Shown here one piece after another: positions 1-8,714 of a stretch of DNA of 64,000 bases. The position numbers and the translations under genes are program-made. The DNA lies in NCBI GenBank assembly GCA_934100165.1, contig CAKOPN010000006.1:1-64000 (forward strand), written 5' to 3'. Origin of the DNA: an uncultured Bacilli bacterium. Its GTDB lineage: Bacteria > Bacillota_I > Bacilli_A > RF39 > UBA660. Each line of letters begins with the position of its first letter. The first letter of the stretch is position 1. The notes under the pieces are model-generated. The model was not told the origin of the DNA. It saw only the letters and a list, made by a program, of their open reading frames with translations, and did no database searches.

Positions 1-911
1 ATCTTGTCACTTTCTATTTTGCTTATATCCATTATATTTCCAACGATTTCTAGAAGAGTTCTAGATGCTGAAACAACGTCTTCTAAATCTTCTTTCATAC
101 TATCAGGGCATTCATCTTTTTCTTTCATATCTTCAGATAACCCAACGATTGCATTTAATGGTGTTCTTATCTCATGTGACATACTTGATAAGAAATCACT
201 TTTAGCTCTGTTTGCTTTCTCTGCTTGATCTTTCGCAATATTAAGTTCTGTTATAACTTTTAAATCAGGATTCTCTATTGTAAAATACATTATTACACAA
301 ATAATAGTTTCAATATATGTCATAAGCAATAATTGAGGAAAAAGCATTTGAATTATTGCTGTAACTGTACCTATCACTAAAAATATAAAAACAGGTAAAT
401 ATCTTTTATTATTTACTTTCTTTAGGTTAACAAGTAACATCACAAATATATATAACATAGCTATACTTGACATTCCATACGTAAAATATACTGATGCACC
501 AGATGTATATCTTATTGCAAAATCACTACTAATAACTACTTCTATTGGTAATATCCACAGTATCAACGAAACAATTGCATAAAAAATGGTAAACAAATAT
601 ATTCTTTTTTTATTAAATGTGTTTTCACCTTTTAACATGCTGAAAACATAATAAGCCATAGTGAAAACCCATAAAATTAGATACAGTAAGTAAGCCTTAT
701 AAATAAATATACTGACTAAAGGAGCTTTATCATAAATCGATGATGCATATGTACAAAGCATTTCAATAACAAGGCCAAACAAGTTAGATATTATTAAAGT
801 ACTAAAAATACTCGTTTCCTTAGTTTTTATATGTCCTTTTCTATAATATAAAATTAAAACTATTAAGATAAACGGTATTGCCGCAATCGGGAAGAAAATG
901 CCAGTTCCCAT
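1..911 (-). CDS. Membrane sensor histidine kinase, N-terminal part (runs off the window)
   Basis: About 303 residues are visible, starting at an ATG after a GGTGG Shine-Dalgarno; the C-terminus lies outside the window. Residues 1 to about 220 contain six or seven hydrophobic segments, a 7TM-type sensor region. A short linker follows, then a dimerisation/phosphoacceptor domain with the H-box SHEIRTPLNAIVGLSEDM near residue 250. The catalytic ATPase domain is cut off by the window edge, as is any receiver domain. The family autophosphorylates on the H-box histidine and passes the phosphate to a response regulator. No ligand can be inferred. Confident in the family, not in the role. Confidence 0.85.
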   Translation of the reverse strand, partial: MGTGIFFPIAAIPFILIVLILYYRKGHIKTKETSIFSTLIISNLFGLVIEMLCTYASSIYDKAPLVSIFIYKAYLLYLILWVFTMAYYVFSMLKGENTFNKKRIYLFTIFYAIVSLILWILPIEVVISSDFAIRYTSGASVYFTYGMSSIAMLYIFVMLLVNLKKVNNKRYLPVFIFLVIGTVTAIIQMLFPQLLLMTYIETIICVIMYFTIENPDLKVITELNIAKDQAEKANRAKSDFLSSMSHEIRTPLNAIVGLSEDMKEKDECPDSMKEDLEDVVSASRTLLEIVGNIMDISKIESDK

Positions 912-960
912 AAGTTCACCACCTTATTATGTTTAAAGTATATCATGATAGTACTAATAA

Positions 961-987
961 TTCAAAAAAAACTACCTTATGGTAGTT
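961..987 (-). terminator. Intrinsic terminator after the adenylate-forming enzyme
   Basis: A 7-bp stem (970-976 with 981-987, loop TTAT) is followed on the minus strand by a run of seven to eight T. It lies just past the stop of the gene ending at 992. Confidence 0.8.
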
Positions 988-991
988 AATT

Positions 992-2758
992 TTATTTATT
1001 TTTTGATAGTATAAGTTTTTTTACTTTTCCACCTTGTGGTAATTTCTCTTTTGCATCCTTTTCTAATATATCATAGTCTATTTTATTTGAGTCTTCTTTT
1101 CTTGGAAGTTCTTTTACAAATTCTACATAGTCTGGGATTTCATAATATTTTAATTGCTTTAAAGTGCCATCATCCAATTCTATTGGTTTATAAAAACTCT
1201 CTTTAACCTTTTCCTCTACTTCCTTGTTTCCTTGTGAATTTTCATTTAAAACAATATATACTTTGTTAACAAATAACATATCGTCATCTGGAACTTGCAC
1301 TACAGCGCTCTCTTCAACTCCAGGAATATTATCAATAAGTTTTTGTACATGATCGCAATATACTTTATCCAATGTTGATATTATATAAAATCTTGATTCT
1401 CTTCCAGTTAATGTAAAGTATCCATCTTCATCAATATATCCAAGCATTCCAGTTTTAAAATATTCTTTTCCATCTTTTAATATTTTTGCTTTTTTGGTTT
1501 CTTCTTTATTTTTATAATATTCTTTAAATACATGTTTCCCTGATATGTAAAGAGTACCTTCTTCACCATACTTCTGCTCCTCTAACTTATCATTTAAAAT
1601 CATTGCAGAAGTACCTACTAGAACTTTTCCTGTAGTTTCAGGTCTTATTTCTATACCAACAGGATTTGTTCCACAACTTACAGTTTCAGCATTTCCAGCA
1701 CCATTACCTATTTCTACATTATGTGCACCATGTTCTTCAAAAAATTTTTTACCCTTTTCGTAAACCGCAGGAGTTAAAAAATCTCCACCAGAAACATAAG
1801 TAGTAATAGATGATAAATCAGCATCTTTATCAGTATTCTTCATTATTAAATTTAATAATGCAGGACTTCCAAATATAATGTTAGGATTTTTCTTCAAGTA
1901 ATACTTAATTGTGTCGTTTGAAATATCTGGAGCGAGTATTGCTGTTTTTCCACTAAATAAAGTAATAAGTGTAGAAGTTGAAAAACCATATGGATACATA
2001 AAAGGTACACAAACCAAAGTTCTATCTCCATTAAGATTTTTTACTCTGCTTGAGTTTTTTAAATATGTTCCTGCTGCTAAAATATTTTCATTTGTTAGTA
2101 CAACTGATTTTGGATTACCAGTAGAACCACTTGTAAACAATATCAATGCATCATCTTTTTTAGAATTTGATGGTAATCCCTTTTTCTGAAACTGTGCTAT
2201 AGTACCCAAATCATTAAAATCGATTATATCATCATTAGAAATTATTTTATAATTTTCAATTAAAGAAGGATTACTAACATCATTCTTTTTTAAAGTGACA
2301 ATATTTCTTACACCAGTTTTATTTTTAATTCTCATATTTTCTTCGTCTGATTTATCAAAATTGATAAATACTGGCGACTCAAACAGATTTAAATATTGAC
2401 AAATTTCTTCTTCTTCAGCCTTTGCATTTAAAAAAGTTGCTATTGCACCAATTCTATTACAAGCCATAAAACTAGCTACTGCTTGGTAATAATTTGGCAT
2501 TGAAATAGACACTATTTGACCTTTTTTTACACCTAGTTCTTTCAATGCTCTTGATATAGTTACTGAATCATTTATTAACTTATTATAATCAACAGTCAAA
2601 TCTAGGCAGTCTATTGCTTTTTTATCCTTATAGAAATAATTTATTGCTTGTATAGCATTGTATATACTCATATCCGGTATAATTGGGTTCCTTTCAAAAA
2701 ATGTATGTCCTTTGTCCTGAGGTTTATCTATTGAAGCATACCCTGTCATTTTTTTCAT
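992..2758 (-). CDS. AMP-dependent synthetase/ligase (adenylate-forming enzyme)
   Basis: This 588-residue protein belongs to the ANL superfamily, which activates a carboxylic acid with ATP to an acyl-adenylate, usually passed to CoA or a carrier protein. The P-loop-like A3 motif FTSGSTGNPKSVVLTNEN is present near residue 210. GNGAGNAE replaces the usual YGxTE-type A5 motif, and the A7/A8 region contains FKTGMLGYIDEDGYF. The start has a GGGAGAG Shine-Dalgarno. The gene appears monocistronic, with its own terminator. The altered A5 motif makes substrate prediction unsafe. It is only distantly similar to the second family member at 42827-44566. Family confident, substrate unknown. Confidence 0.85.
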   Translation of the reverse strand: MKKMTGYASIDKPQDKGHTFFERNPIIPDMSIYNAIQAINYFYKDKKAIDCLDLTVDYNKLINDSVTISRALKELGVKKGQIVSISMPNYYQAVASFMACNRIGAIATFLNAKAEEEEICQYLNLFESPVFINFDKSDEENMRIKNKTGVRNIVTLKKNDVSNPSLIENYKIISNDDIIDFNDLGTIAQFQKKGLPSNSKKDDALILFTSGSTGNPKSVVLTNENILAAGTYLKNSSRVKNLNGDRTLVCVPFMYPYGFSTSTLITLFSGKTAILAPDISNDTIKYYLKKNPNIIFGSPALLNLIMKNTDKDADLSSITTYVSGGDFLTPAVYEKGKKFFEEHGAHNVEIGNGAGNAETVSCGTNPVGIEIRPETTGKVLVGTSAMILNDKLEEQKYGEEGTLYISGKHVFKEYYKNKEETKKAKILKDGKEYFKTGMLGYIDEDGYFTLTGRESRFYIISTLDKVYCDHVQKLIDNIPGVEESAVVQVPDDDMLFVNKVYIVLNENSQGNKEVEEKVKESFYKPIELDDGTLKQLKYYEIPDYVEFVKELPRKEDSNKIDYDILEKDAKEKLPQGGKVKKLILSKNK

Positions 2759-2865
2759 AAAAACTCTCCCTAACTATTAAAAATCGGCTTGATTATAACA
2801 TTTATTTTGGCTAATGTCAATTTTACTAGATATCAAAAAAGTTAACTTTATTTTTAATAATAATT

Positions 2866-3045
2866 TTAATCTTCATCTTTATATAATATCATTGCAGAAA
2901 AACAGTAGATTTGCTCTTCTGAAAACATTGTTATCGCGACTTGATATTTTATATCAATTAGATTATCGCCAATACTGCTCAAAAAATCATTAACACTATT
3001 TTCTAAATCTTTTTCATGTGTTTCATCAAAAACTTTTACTTTCAT
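2866..3045 (-). CDS. cse60: Small Cse60-type sporulation protein
   Basis: A 59-residue protein that starts MKVKVFDETHEKDLE and contains the segment EEQIYCFSAMILYK. I recognise this as the pattern of the Cse60 family, a sporulation-specific protein of Bacillus with no known biochemical activity. The start is an ATG with a GGTGAT Shine-Dalgarno four bases upstream. It stands alone between the adenylate-forming gene and leuS. If correctly recognised, it points to a spore-forming lineage. The identification rests on memory of the family, so it is moderately certain. Confidence 0.75.
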   Translation of the reverse strand: MKVKVFDETHEKDLENSVNDFLSSIGDNLIDIKYQVAITMFSEEQIYCFSAMILYKDED

Positions 3046-3090
3046 ATTATCACCATTTCAATAATAGTACTTTAAAGCCTCTTTTTTTGT

Positions 3091-3119
3091 AGAAAAAAGC
3101 ACTTAGAAATCTAAGTACT
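3091..3119 (-). terminator. Intrinsic terminator after leuS
   Basis: The stem 3098-3106 pairs with 3111-3119 around an AAAT loop, and a T-run follows on the minus strand. It abuts the leuS stop codon. Confidence 0.8.
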
Positions 3120-5518
3120 TATTTAACTACTATATTAACAATTTTCTTTTGAATTACTATAATTTTTACTATTTCTTTTCCTTCAATATGTCTTTTTACA
3201 TTTTCTTCTTCTGTTGCTTTTTTCTTAATATCGTCTTCTGTATCATTTGTATCAACAGTTATTGTAGCTCTTACTTTACCATTTACTTGAACTGCTAAAG
3301 TATAACTATTCTCTTTTAACAATGATTCATCATACTCTGGCCACTTCTCGTATGCAATTGTATTATCGTGTCCTAACATACTCCATAACTCTTCACCTAA
3401 ATGTGGACATACTGGGCTTATTATCTTAACAAAGCCTTCTGCATATTCTCTTGGTAAAAATTCTTCTTTATAAACTGCATTTACAAAAATCATTAACTGA
3501 GAAATAGCTGTATTAAAGTTTAAATTTTCATAATCATTTGTTACTTTCTTTATAGTTTGATGATAAATTTTCTCTAAGTTTCTATTTTCTTTATCTTGAA
3601 CCTTACCATCTTCAAAAATTCTATAAATTCTTTCTATAAATCTTTTAGCGCCATCTATTCCTGCTCCACTCCAAGGTTTATCTTGAGAAAGTGGTCCCAT
3701 AAACATTTCATAAAGTCTTAAAGAATCTGCTCCATGGCTATCTACAACATCACTTGGATTTACTACATATTCAGGATGTCTTTTACCCATTTTAATTCCA
3801 TTGGCACCCAAAATCATTCCTTGATGTACTAATTTTTGAAATGGTTCTTTTACTGGTACTAAACCTTTGTCATATAAGTAGTTGTTCCAGAATCTTGAAT
3901 ACAACAAATGTCCAGTCGTATGTTCTGGTCCACCAATATATAAGTCTACTGGCATCCAGTGTTTTAATAATTCATAATCCGCAAAGGCTTTATCATTATG
4001 TGGATCAATATATCTTAAGAAATACCATGATGACCCAGCTGATCCTGGCATCGTAGAAGTTTCTCTTGTTCCTTTTTTACCATCTATTACAACATTTTTC
4101 CAATCTTCTGCAAACTCTAATGGAGCCTTTCCATTTCTTGACTTATAATCTTTTAATTTTGGAAGTATTACTGGTAAATCCTCATTTGGAACCAACTTGA
4201 TTGTGCCATCTTCCATATGAATAACAGGTACTGGTTCTCCCCAATATCTTTGACGTGCAAAAATCCATTCACGAAGACGATAGTTAACCTTCTTCTCTCC
4301 TAAATGATTTTCTTCCAAATATTCTATCATCTTATTTATAGCATCTTCTTTATTTAAACCATTTAAAAATTCTGAATTTATATGAATTCCATCTTTAGAC
4401 ATGGCAGAATCACTATTTTCATCTTCATCGCTACCTTGTAAAACCTTTATAATTGGTAAATTATACTTTTTAGCAAATTCATAATCTCTATCATCATGGG
4501 CTGGTACTGCCATTATTGCCCCTGTTGCATAACTTGATAATACATAATCTGCTATATATATAGGTATCTTCTTTTCATTAACTGGGTTTACTGCATAACT
4601 TCCTGTGAATACACCTGTTTTTTCTTTGTTCAATTCTGTTCTTTCAAGTTCTGATTTAGCAGCACAGGCTTTTTTATATTCTTCAACTTCTTCTTTTTTG
4701 TCAGCAGTAGTTATTTCATCTACTAATTTATGTTCTGGTGATAAAACACAGTAAGTTGCTCCAAACAAAGTATCACATCTTGTAGTAAATACTTTAAACG
4801 ACTTATCAGTATCTGCTACTTTAAAGTTAACGATAGCTCCAATAGATTTTCCTATCCAGTTTTTTTGCATTTCCTTTGTTGATTCAGGCCAATCGATATT
4901 ATCTAATCCTGTTAAAAGCTTTTCTGCATACTTTGGAATATCCATTACCCACTGTTTCATATTACGTCTTACAACAGGATATCCACCACGTTCACTTTTA
5001 CCATCTATTACTTCATCATTTGACAAAACTGTTCCTAATTCTTCACACCAGTTTACAGGCATATCAATACATTTAGCATATCCATCTTCATAAAATCTTT
5101 CAAAAATCCATTGTGTCCATTTATAAAATTTAGGATCACTTGTTGAAATTTCTCTATCCCAGTCATAAGAGAAGCCTAAACTTTTTAATTGACTTTTAAA
5201 AGTCTTAATATTTTGTTCAGTAAAACCATCTGGATGATTTCCTGTATTTATTGCATACTGTTCTGCTGGAAGTCCAAATGCATCCCATCCCATTGGATGT
5301 AAAACATTGTATCCTTGCATTCTCTTCATTCTACATACTATATCAGTAGCAGTATATCCTTCTGGATGACCGGCATGAAGTCCTACACCAGATGGGTAAG
5401 GAAACATATCCAAAGCATAATACTTAGGACGAGAAAAATCATGAATATCTGTCTTAAATGTATTATTTTTCTCCCAATACTCCTGCCACTTTTTTTCTAC
5501 TTCTTTAAAATTATACAT
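3119..5518 (-). CDS. leuS: Leucyl-tRNA synthetase
   Basis: This 799-residue class I synthetase charges tRNA-Leu with leucine. The HIGH-type motif is HAGH at residues 48-51 within PYPSGVGLHAGHPEGY. The CP1 editing domain is in the middle, with the T-rich motif TTRCDTLFGATY. The WIFARQRYWGEP block follows, and the KMSKS-type signature reads KMGKR, keeping both lysines. The C-terminal anticodon-binding domain is complete, and length is normal. The ATG overlaps the stop of the upstream membrane-protein gene by 8 bases, so the two are translationally coupled. Expression is controlled by the T-box leader at 5944-6140. Very confident. Confidence 0.98.
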   Translation of the reverse strand: MYNFKEVEKKWQEYWEKNNTFKTDIHDFSRPKYYALDMFPYPSGVGLHAGHPEGYTATDIVCRMKRMQGYNVLHPMGWDAFGLPAEQYAINTGNHPDGFTEQNIKTFKSQLKSLGFSYDWDREISTSDPKFYKWTQWIFERFYEDGYAKCIDMPVNWCEELGTVLSNDEVIDGKSERGGYPVVRRNMKQWVMDIPKYAEKLLTGLDNIDWPESTKEMQKNWIGKSIGAIVNFKVADTDKSFKVFTTRCDTLFGATYCVLSPEHKLVDEITTADKKEEVEEYKKACAAKSELERTELNKEKTGVFTGSYAVNPVNEKKIPIYIADYVLSSYATGAIMAVPAHDDRDYEFAKKYNLPIIKVLQGSDEDENSDSAMSKDGIHINSEFLNGLNKEDAINKMIEYLEENHLGEKKVNYRLREWIFARQRYWGEPVPVIHMEDGTIKLVPNEDLPVILPKLKDYKSRNGKAPLEFAEDWKNVVIDGKKGTRETSTMPGSAGSSWYFLRYIDPHNDKAFADYELLKHWMPVDLYIGGPEHTTGHLLYSRFWNNYLYDKGLVPVKEPFQKLVHQGMILGANGIKMGKRHPEYVVNPSDVVDSHGADSLRLYEMFMGPLSQDKPWSGAGIDGAKRFIERIYRIFEDGKVQDKENRNLEKIYHQTIKKVTNDYENLNFNTAISQLMIFVNAVYKEEFLPREYAEGFVKIISPVCPHLGEELWSMLGHDNTIAYEKWPEYDESLLKENSYTLAVQVNGKVRATITVDTNDTEDDIKKKATEEENVKRHIEGKEIVKIIVIQKKIVNIVVK

Positions 5519-5924
5519 CTTTAATCAATCCTCTTTTCTTAAATGCTTTTGCCAAAAATTTTAGGCTTATTAAATACATTGGTATTATAAGTACAATTGC
5601 TAAAATCATCTGATAAGTTAGCTTTTTAAATAAAAGTACAGAAACGACAGTAACAATTGCAATATCAACTCCCAGGACTAGTCCCACTACTTTTAAAACT
5701 CCTCTTAAATTTACTTTATCCAAATCAACATTATACTTCCTAATAAAATACTTTACTTCGGCTGGTAATGATAGAAAATCATCTTTCTTTTGTTCTTCAG
5801 CACTGCTCTTTTTCTTTTTATCTTTTTTACTTTTCTTTACATGTCCATTTTTGTCAAATTTTGTAACTGATACAATGAAATATACAATGTACATTACAGC
5901 TGCCAAAACACCAATTTCAAACAT
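5511..5924 (-). CDS. Small membrane protein co-transcribed with leuS
   Basis: A 137-residue protein. I chose the ATG (MFEIG) because the sequence GGAGGTG lies eight bases upstream; a TTG start five codons earlier would overlap that Shine-Dalgarno. There is one hydrophobic segment at residues 3-22, then a lysine-rich cytoplasmic stretch (about 28-48), then two further hydrophobic segments (about 80-125). It lies between the T-box leader and leuS and overlaps leuS by 8 bases, so it responds to the same leucine signal. I do not recognise the family. No enzymatic motif is visible. Confidence 0.8.
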   Translation of the reverse strand: MFEIGVLAAVMYIVYFIVSVTKFDKNGHVKKSKKDKKKKSSAEEQKKDDFLSLPAEVKYFIRKYNVDLDKVNLRGVLKVVGLVLGVDIAIVTVVSVLLFKKLTYQMILAIVLIIPMYLISLKFLAKAFKKRGLIKDV

Positions 5925-5943
5925 TTTTAACACCTCCAAATAA

Positions 5944-6140
5944 AAAAATATTCATCCAACATAAGGACGAATATTTCGCGGTACCACCTTAATTTGTAGA
6001 AAGTTCTACACACTCTATCTTTTAACGCAAGAATACGGTTTGCTTTTACTTGAAGACAAGTTCACTTAATTTCCTATTATTAGCTTTCACCAAATGCTAA
6101 CTCTCTTTAAATATTTTTTTAAGTTACTACTTCCTCAAAA
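5944..6140 (-). promoter_or_regulatory. T-box leader, leucine-specific (CUU specifier)
   Basis: Reading the minus strand, Stem I opens with GAGGAAGTAGTAACTT. It is followed by the AGAGAGTTAGC / GGTGAAAGCTAA distal part and a specifier loop GAACTTG that offers CUU, a leucine codon. The antiterminator T-box GGTGGTACCGCG lies at 5977-5988. The competing terminator pairs AATATTCGTCC with GGATGAATATT and ends in a T-run (about 5944-5973). Uncharged tRNA-Leu would stabilise the antiterminator and switch on the membrane-protein/leuS operon. The specifier agrees with the downstream gene. Confidence 0.93.
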
Positions 6141-6153
6141 CAAATATGACTAT

Positions 6154-6182
6154 ATTATATTAAAGTTCATCAACATAATCAA
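6154..6182 (-). promoter_or_regulatory. Sigma-A type promoter of the T-box/leuS transcript
   Basis: On the minus strand, TTGATT (6177-6182), a 17-base spacer and TATAAT (6154-6159) lie about 15 bases before Stem I. The -35 and spacer overlap the last codons of the upstream GH31 gene. Confidence 0.7.
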
Positions 6183-8574
6183 GTAATTTTAAAAATAACG
6201 TTCTAAATGATTTATCTAAGTTATATTTCTTAAGCTTAATAATTTTCATTCTCTTAGTCTTAATATCATCATCACTAAATAAAATATCCGCTATTTTTTC
6301 CTTCATGGATGTTTCTATCTGTAAATCAGAAATTATTATATCAATATCATCATTTACTACCCTTGCTGCATCTATTTCAATATCTTTTCCCTTACAGTTA
6401 ATAGTTAGCTGACCAACAGTTGAAACATTATTTATTTCAACAATAAAGTCTTTATCTTCAACATACATATTGCTAACAGGAATCTCACTAGAATTAAAAT
6501 GTGCAGAAACATCTTCAGCTTTTTTCGTATTTCTAAATCTTATTTTATAATTTCTAGAATCAGGTACTATGCCACTTTTACCTTCTATAGACCTAATTAT
6601 AAGCGTATAATTATTTGGCAAATAGTTGTAGTCAATTTCTGTAATTAAATAGAAACCTTCTTTATATAGACTACTTATTCCATCATCTTCGTAAAGTCTA
6701 TAAGTATTGTTTTGACCAGGAAAAACATGTATTTCAATATCTGTTGGATTAGAAGTATTATTAACATTACTTTTATTAGAAAGTGGTATTATACTTCCTC
6801 TTTTAGCGAAAATTGGATAATCTTCCTCTTTATAGAAAGAAATATACTTTTTATTCCCTATATATTTTTTACCTGTAGTAAATTCATACCACATACCTTC
6901 TGGTAAATAGAAACGATGAATTGTTCTATTCATAACAGGATCTTTTTTATTTACTATTGGTGCTACTAAAAGCTCACTTCCAAAGAAATATTCATTTCTA
7001 TATACATGGTCATCATAAACTTTTGGTAAGTAATAGTAAAGTGGTTGGAAAATCATTGAACCTGTTTTGTGATACTTATAAGCTTCTGTGTATAAATATG
7101 ATGTTAATCTATGTCTTAATCTTAGATAGTTTCCCACTATACTAGATGTTTTAGTATCCCATTTCCATGGTTCTCTTTTATAATATTTTCCACCAGAAGA
7201 ATGGAACCTTAATATTGGAGAGAATACCCCAAGTTGTACTGATCTTATGTAAAGTTCTGGATCCTCTATTCCACCATCATAGCCACCAACATCATGGCTC
7301 CACCAACAAGCTCCTATGTTTGAAGCAGAAAGATTGAAAAATGGTGTTGACATAAAGTTTTCCCAGCTTACCTTTGATGTTCCAGCATATAAAACTGGAT
7401 ATCTATGAGCTGCTTCTAGTGCATTTCTCGATAAAATCATTCCTCTTTTTGCAGGATTTCTTGCTAAGTCATTAAATATGTAGTGACTTAAAATCCATAA
7501 ACGATTTAAATCTTTTGTCTCTTTATAATCATTCCAAAAGAAATCTACTCCTAAAGTTTCAAGAGGCTCTAGTAAATATTTTAGTAATGCATCAAGCATT
7601 TTTGGATTCAATGGATCGAGTGCTATTAAACCTTCCTCTTTATATTCTAAGAAGTTTTTAATTTCTTGATAATGTTCTTCATGAGGATATACACCATCCT
7701 TTGGATTTACTGATAATCCTACTCTGATACCTTTTGAATGCAAAAAATCAATAAGTGATTTTGGATCACTAATTAAGTTTTTATTGAACGTAAAACCTGT
7801 TTCTAGATCTTTATATGGCCCAGTTGTTCTAATGTGCCAATCTTTATCAAAAAGAATAACAGAAAGTGGAATATTTTCTTTCTCAAACTTTTGAACAAGT
7901 GCTAATATGTTGTCTGTTGTGTACGCTTTGTCTCTTGACCACCAGTTACCAAGAGCATACCTTGGAATTAAAGATGGCATTCCCGTTAATTTGAAGTAAT
8001 CATTTACACACATACCAAAGTCTTTGTTATACATAAATAAATAAATATCCGTTGAACCGAGCTCATTTGGATGTGCTGTTCCAAATTCATCTAATCTAAG
8101 AGTGTTACTATCATCAATAGATACAAAACCATCTGGAGAAAATAACCCCCTATTTCTAGGTTTATCTTCAGGTTTAGTTTCCGCACTTACATTAGAACCA
8201 TAATAATTCTTTGCCTCAGGATGGCCATAGTGCCATATAACATCAGTATTTTTTAAAGAAACTTTTAAATTTTTTATAGGGTTAAATGTTGTTCCCTTAA
8301 AAGGTTCTTCTTTAGAATATACGAGCTTAAAATATTCAGTTTCTACTTCCAAATAATTTCTATCTTCCTTCTTAGTAAACTTTGGCACTTCAAAATCACG
8401 GAAGATAGCAAACTCTGTAGCAAAATCATTAAATACACCAGTTGGACTATATTCAAGTCTTATTAGTCTTTCAGTTAAAATAGTTATTCTAAATCTTTGA
8501 CCCTTGATAATAGACTCCGGCTTAGATTTTAACTTATTTAAATCTATATGAAAATGGTTTCCTAAATCATACAT
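6160..8574 (-). CDS. Glycoside hydrolase family 31 protein (alpha-glucosidase-like)
   Basis: An 804-residue GH31 protein with the N-terminal beta-sandwich, a TIM barrel and a C-terminal beta region. The nucleophile region FFWNDYKE matches the GH31 WxDxxE signature. Downstream blocks WWSHDVGGYDGGIEDPELY and RFHSSGGKYYKREPW are typical of the barrel. The stretch RYPVLYAGTSKVSWENF sits where most members have a GD acid/base aspartate; here it reads GT. The start is the ATG of MYDLGNHF, with GGGTGAT five to seven bases upstream. No sugar-uptake genes are adjacent. It probably acts on, or binds, alpha-glucosidic carbohydrates in the cytoplasm, as no signal peptide is visible. Confidence 0.9.
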   Translation of the reverse strand: MYDLGNHFHIDLNKLKSKPESIIKGQRFRITILTERLIRLEYSPTGVFNDFATEFAIFRDFEVPKFTKKEDRNYLEVETEYFKLVYSKEEPFKGTTFNPIKNLKVSLKNTDVIWHYGHPEAKNYYGSNVSAETKPEDKPRNRGLFSPDGFVSIDDSNTLRLDEFGTAHPNELGSTDIYLFMYNKDFGMCVNDYFKLTGMPSLIPRYALGNWWSRDKAYTTDNILALVQKFEKENIPLSVILFDKDWHIRTTGPYKDLETGFTFNKNLISDPKSLIDFLHSKGIRVGLSVNPKDGVYPHEEHYQEIKNFLEYKEEGLIALDPLNPKMLDALLKYLLEPLETLGVDFFWNDYKETKDLNRLWILSHYIFNDLARNPAKRGMILSRNALEAAHRYPVLYAGTSKVSWENFMSTPFFNLSASNIGACWWSHDVGGYDGGIEDPELYIRSVQLGVFSPILRFHSSGGKYYKREPWKWDTKTSSIVGNYLRLRHRLTSYLYTEAYKYHKTGSMIFQPLYYYLPKVYDDHVYRNEYFFGSELLVAPIVNKKDPVMNRTIHRFYLPEGMWYEFTTGKKYIGNKKYISFYKEEDYPIFAKRGSIIPLSNKSNVNNTSNPTDIEIHVFPGQNNTYRLYEDDGISSLYKEGFYLITEIDYNYLPNNYTLIIRSIEGKSGIVPDSRNYKIRFRNTKKAEDVSAHFNSSEIPVSNMYVEDKDFIVEINNVSTVGQLTINCKGKDIEIDAARVVNDDIDIIISDLQIETSMKEKIADILFSDDDIKTKRMKIIKLKKYNLDKSFRTLFLKLLDYVDEL

Positions 8575-8663
8575 AAATATCACCCTTTATTCTTACTAAC
8601 ATTATAACATAAAGATTTATCTAATAATAATATTTTTTGTTTTATTATATAAATTTATCATAT

Positions 8664-8702
8664 AAAAAAACTTATCTCTATCAAGCATAGAAATAAGCTT
8701 TT
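8664..8702 (-). terminator. Intrinsic terminator after the metallopeptidase gene
   Basis: A long imperfect stem on the minus strand pairs AAGCTTATTTCTA with TAGAGATAAGTT and ends in a T-run of seven. Confidence 0.75.
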
Positions 8703-8714
8703 AATATGTTTAGT

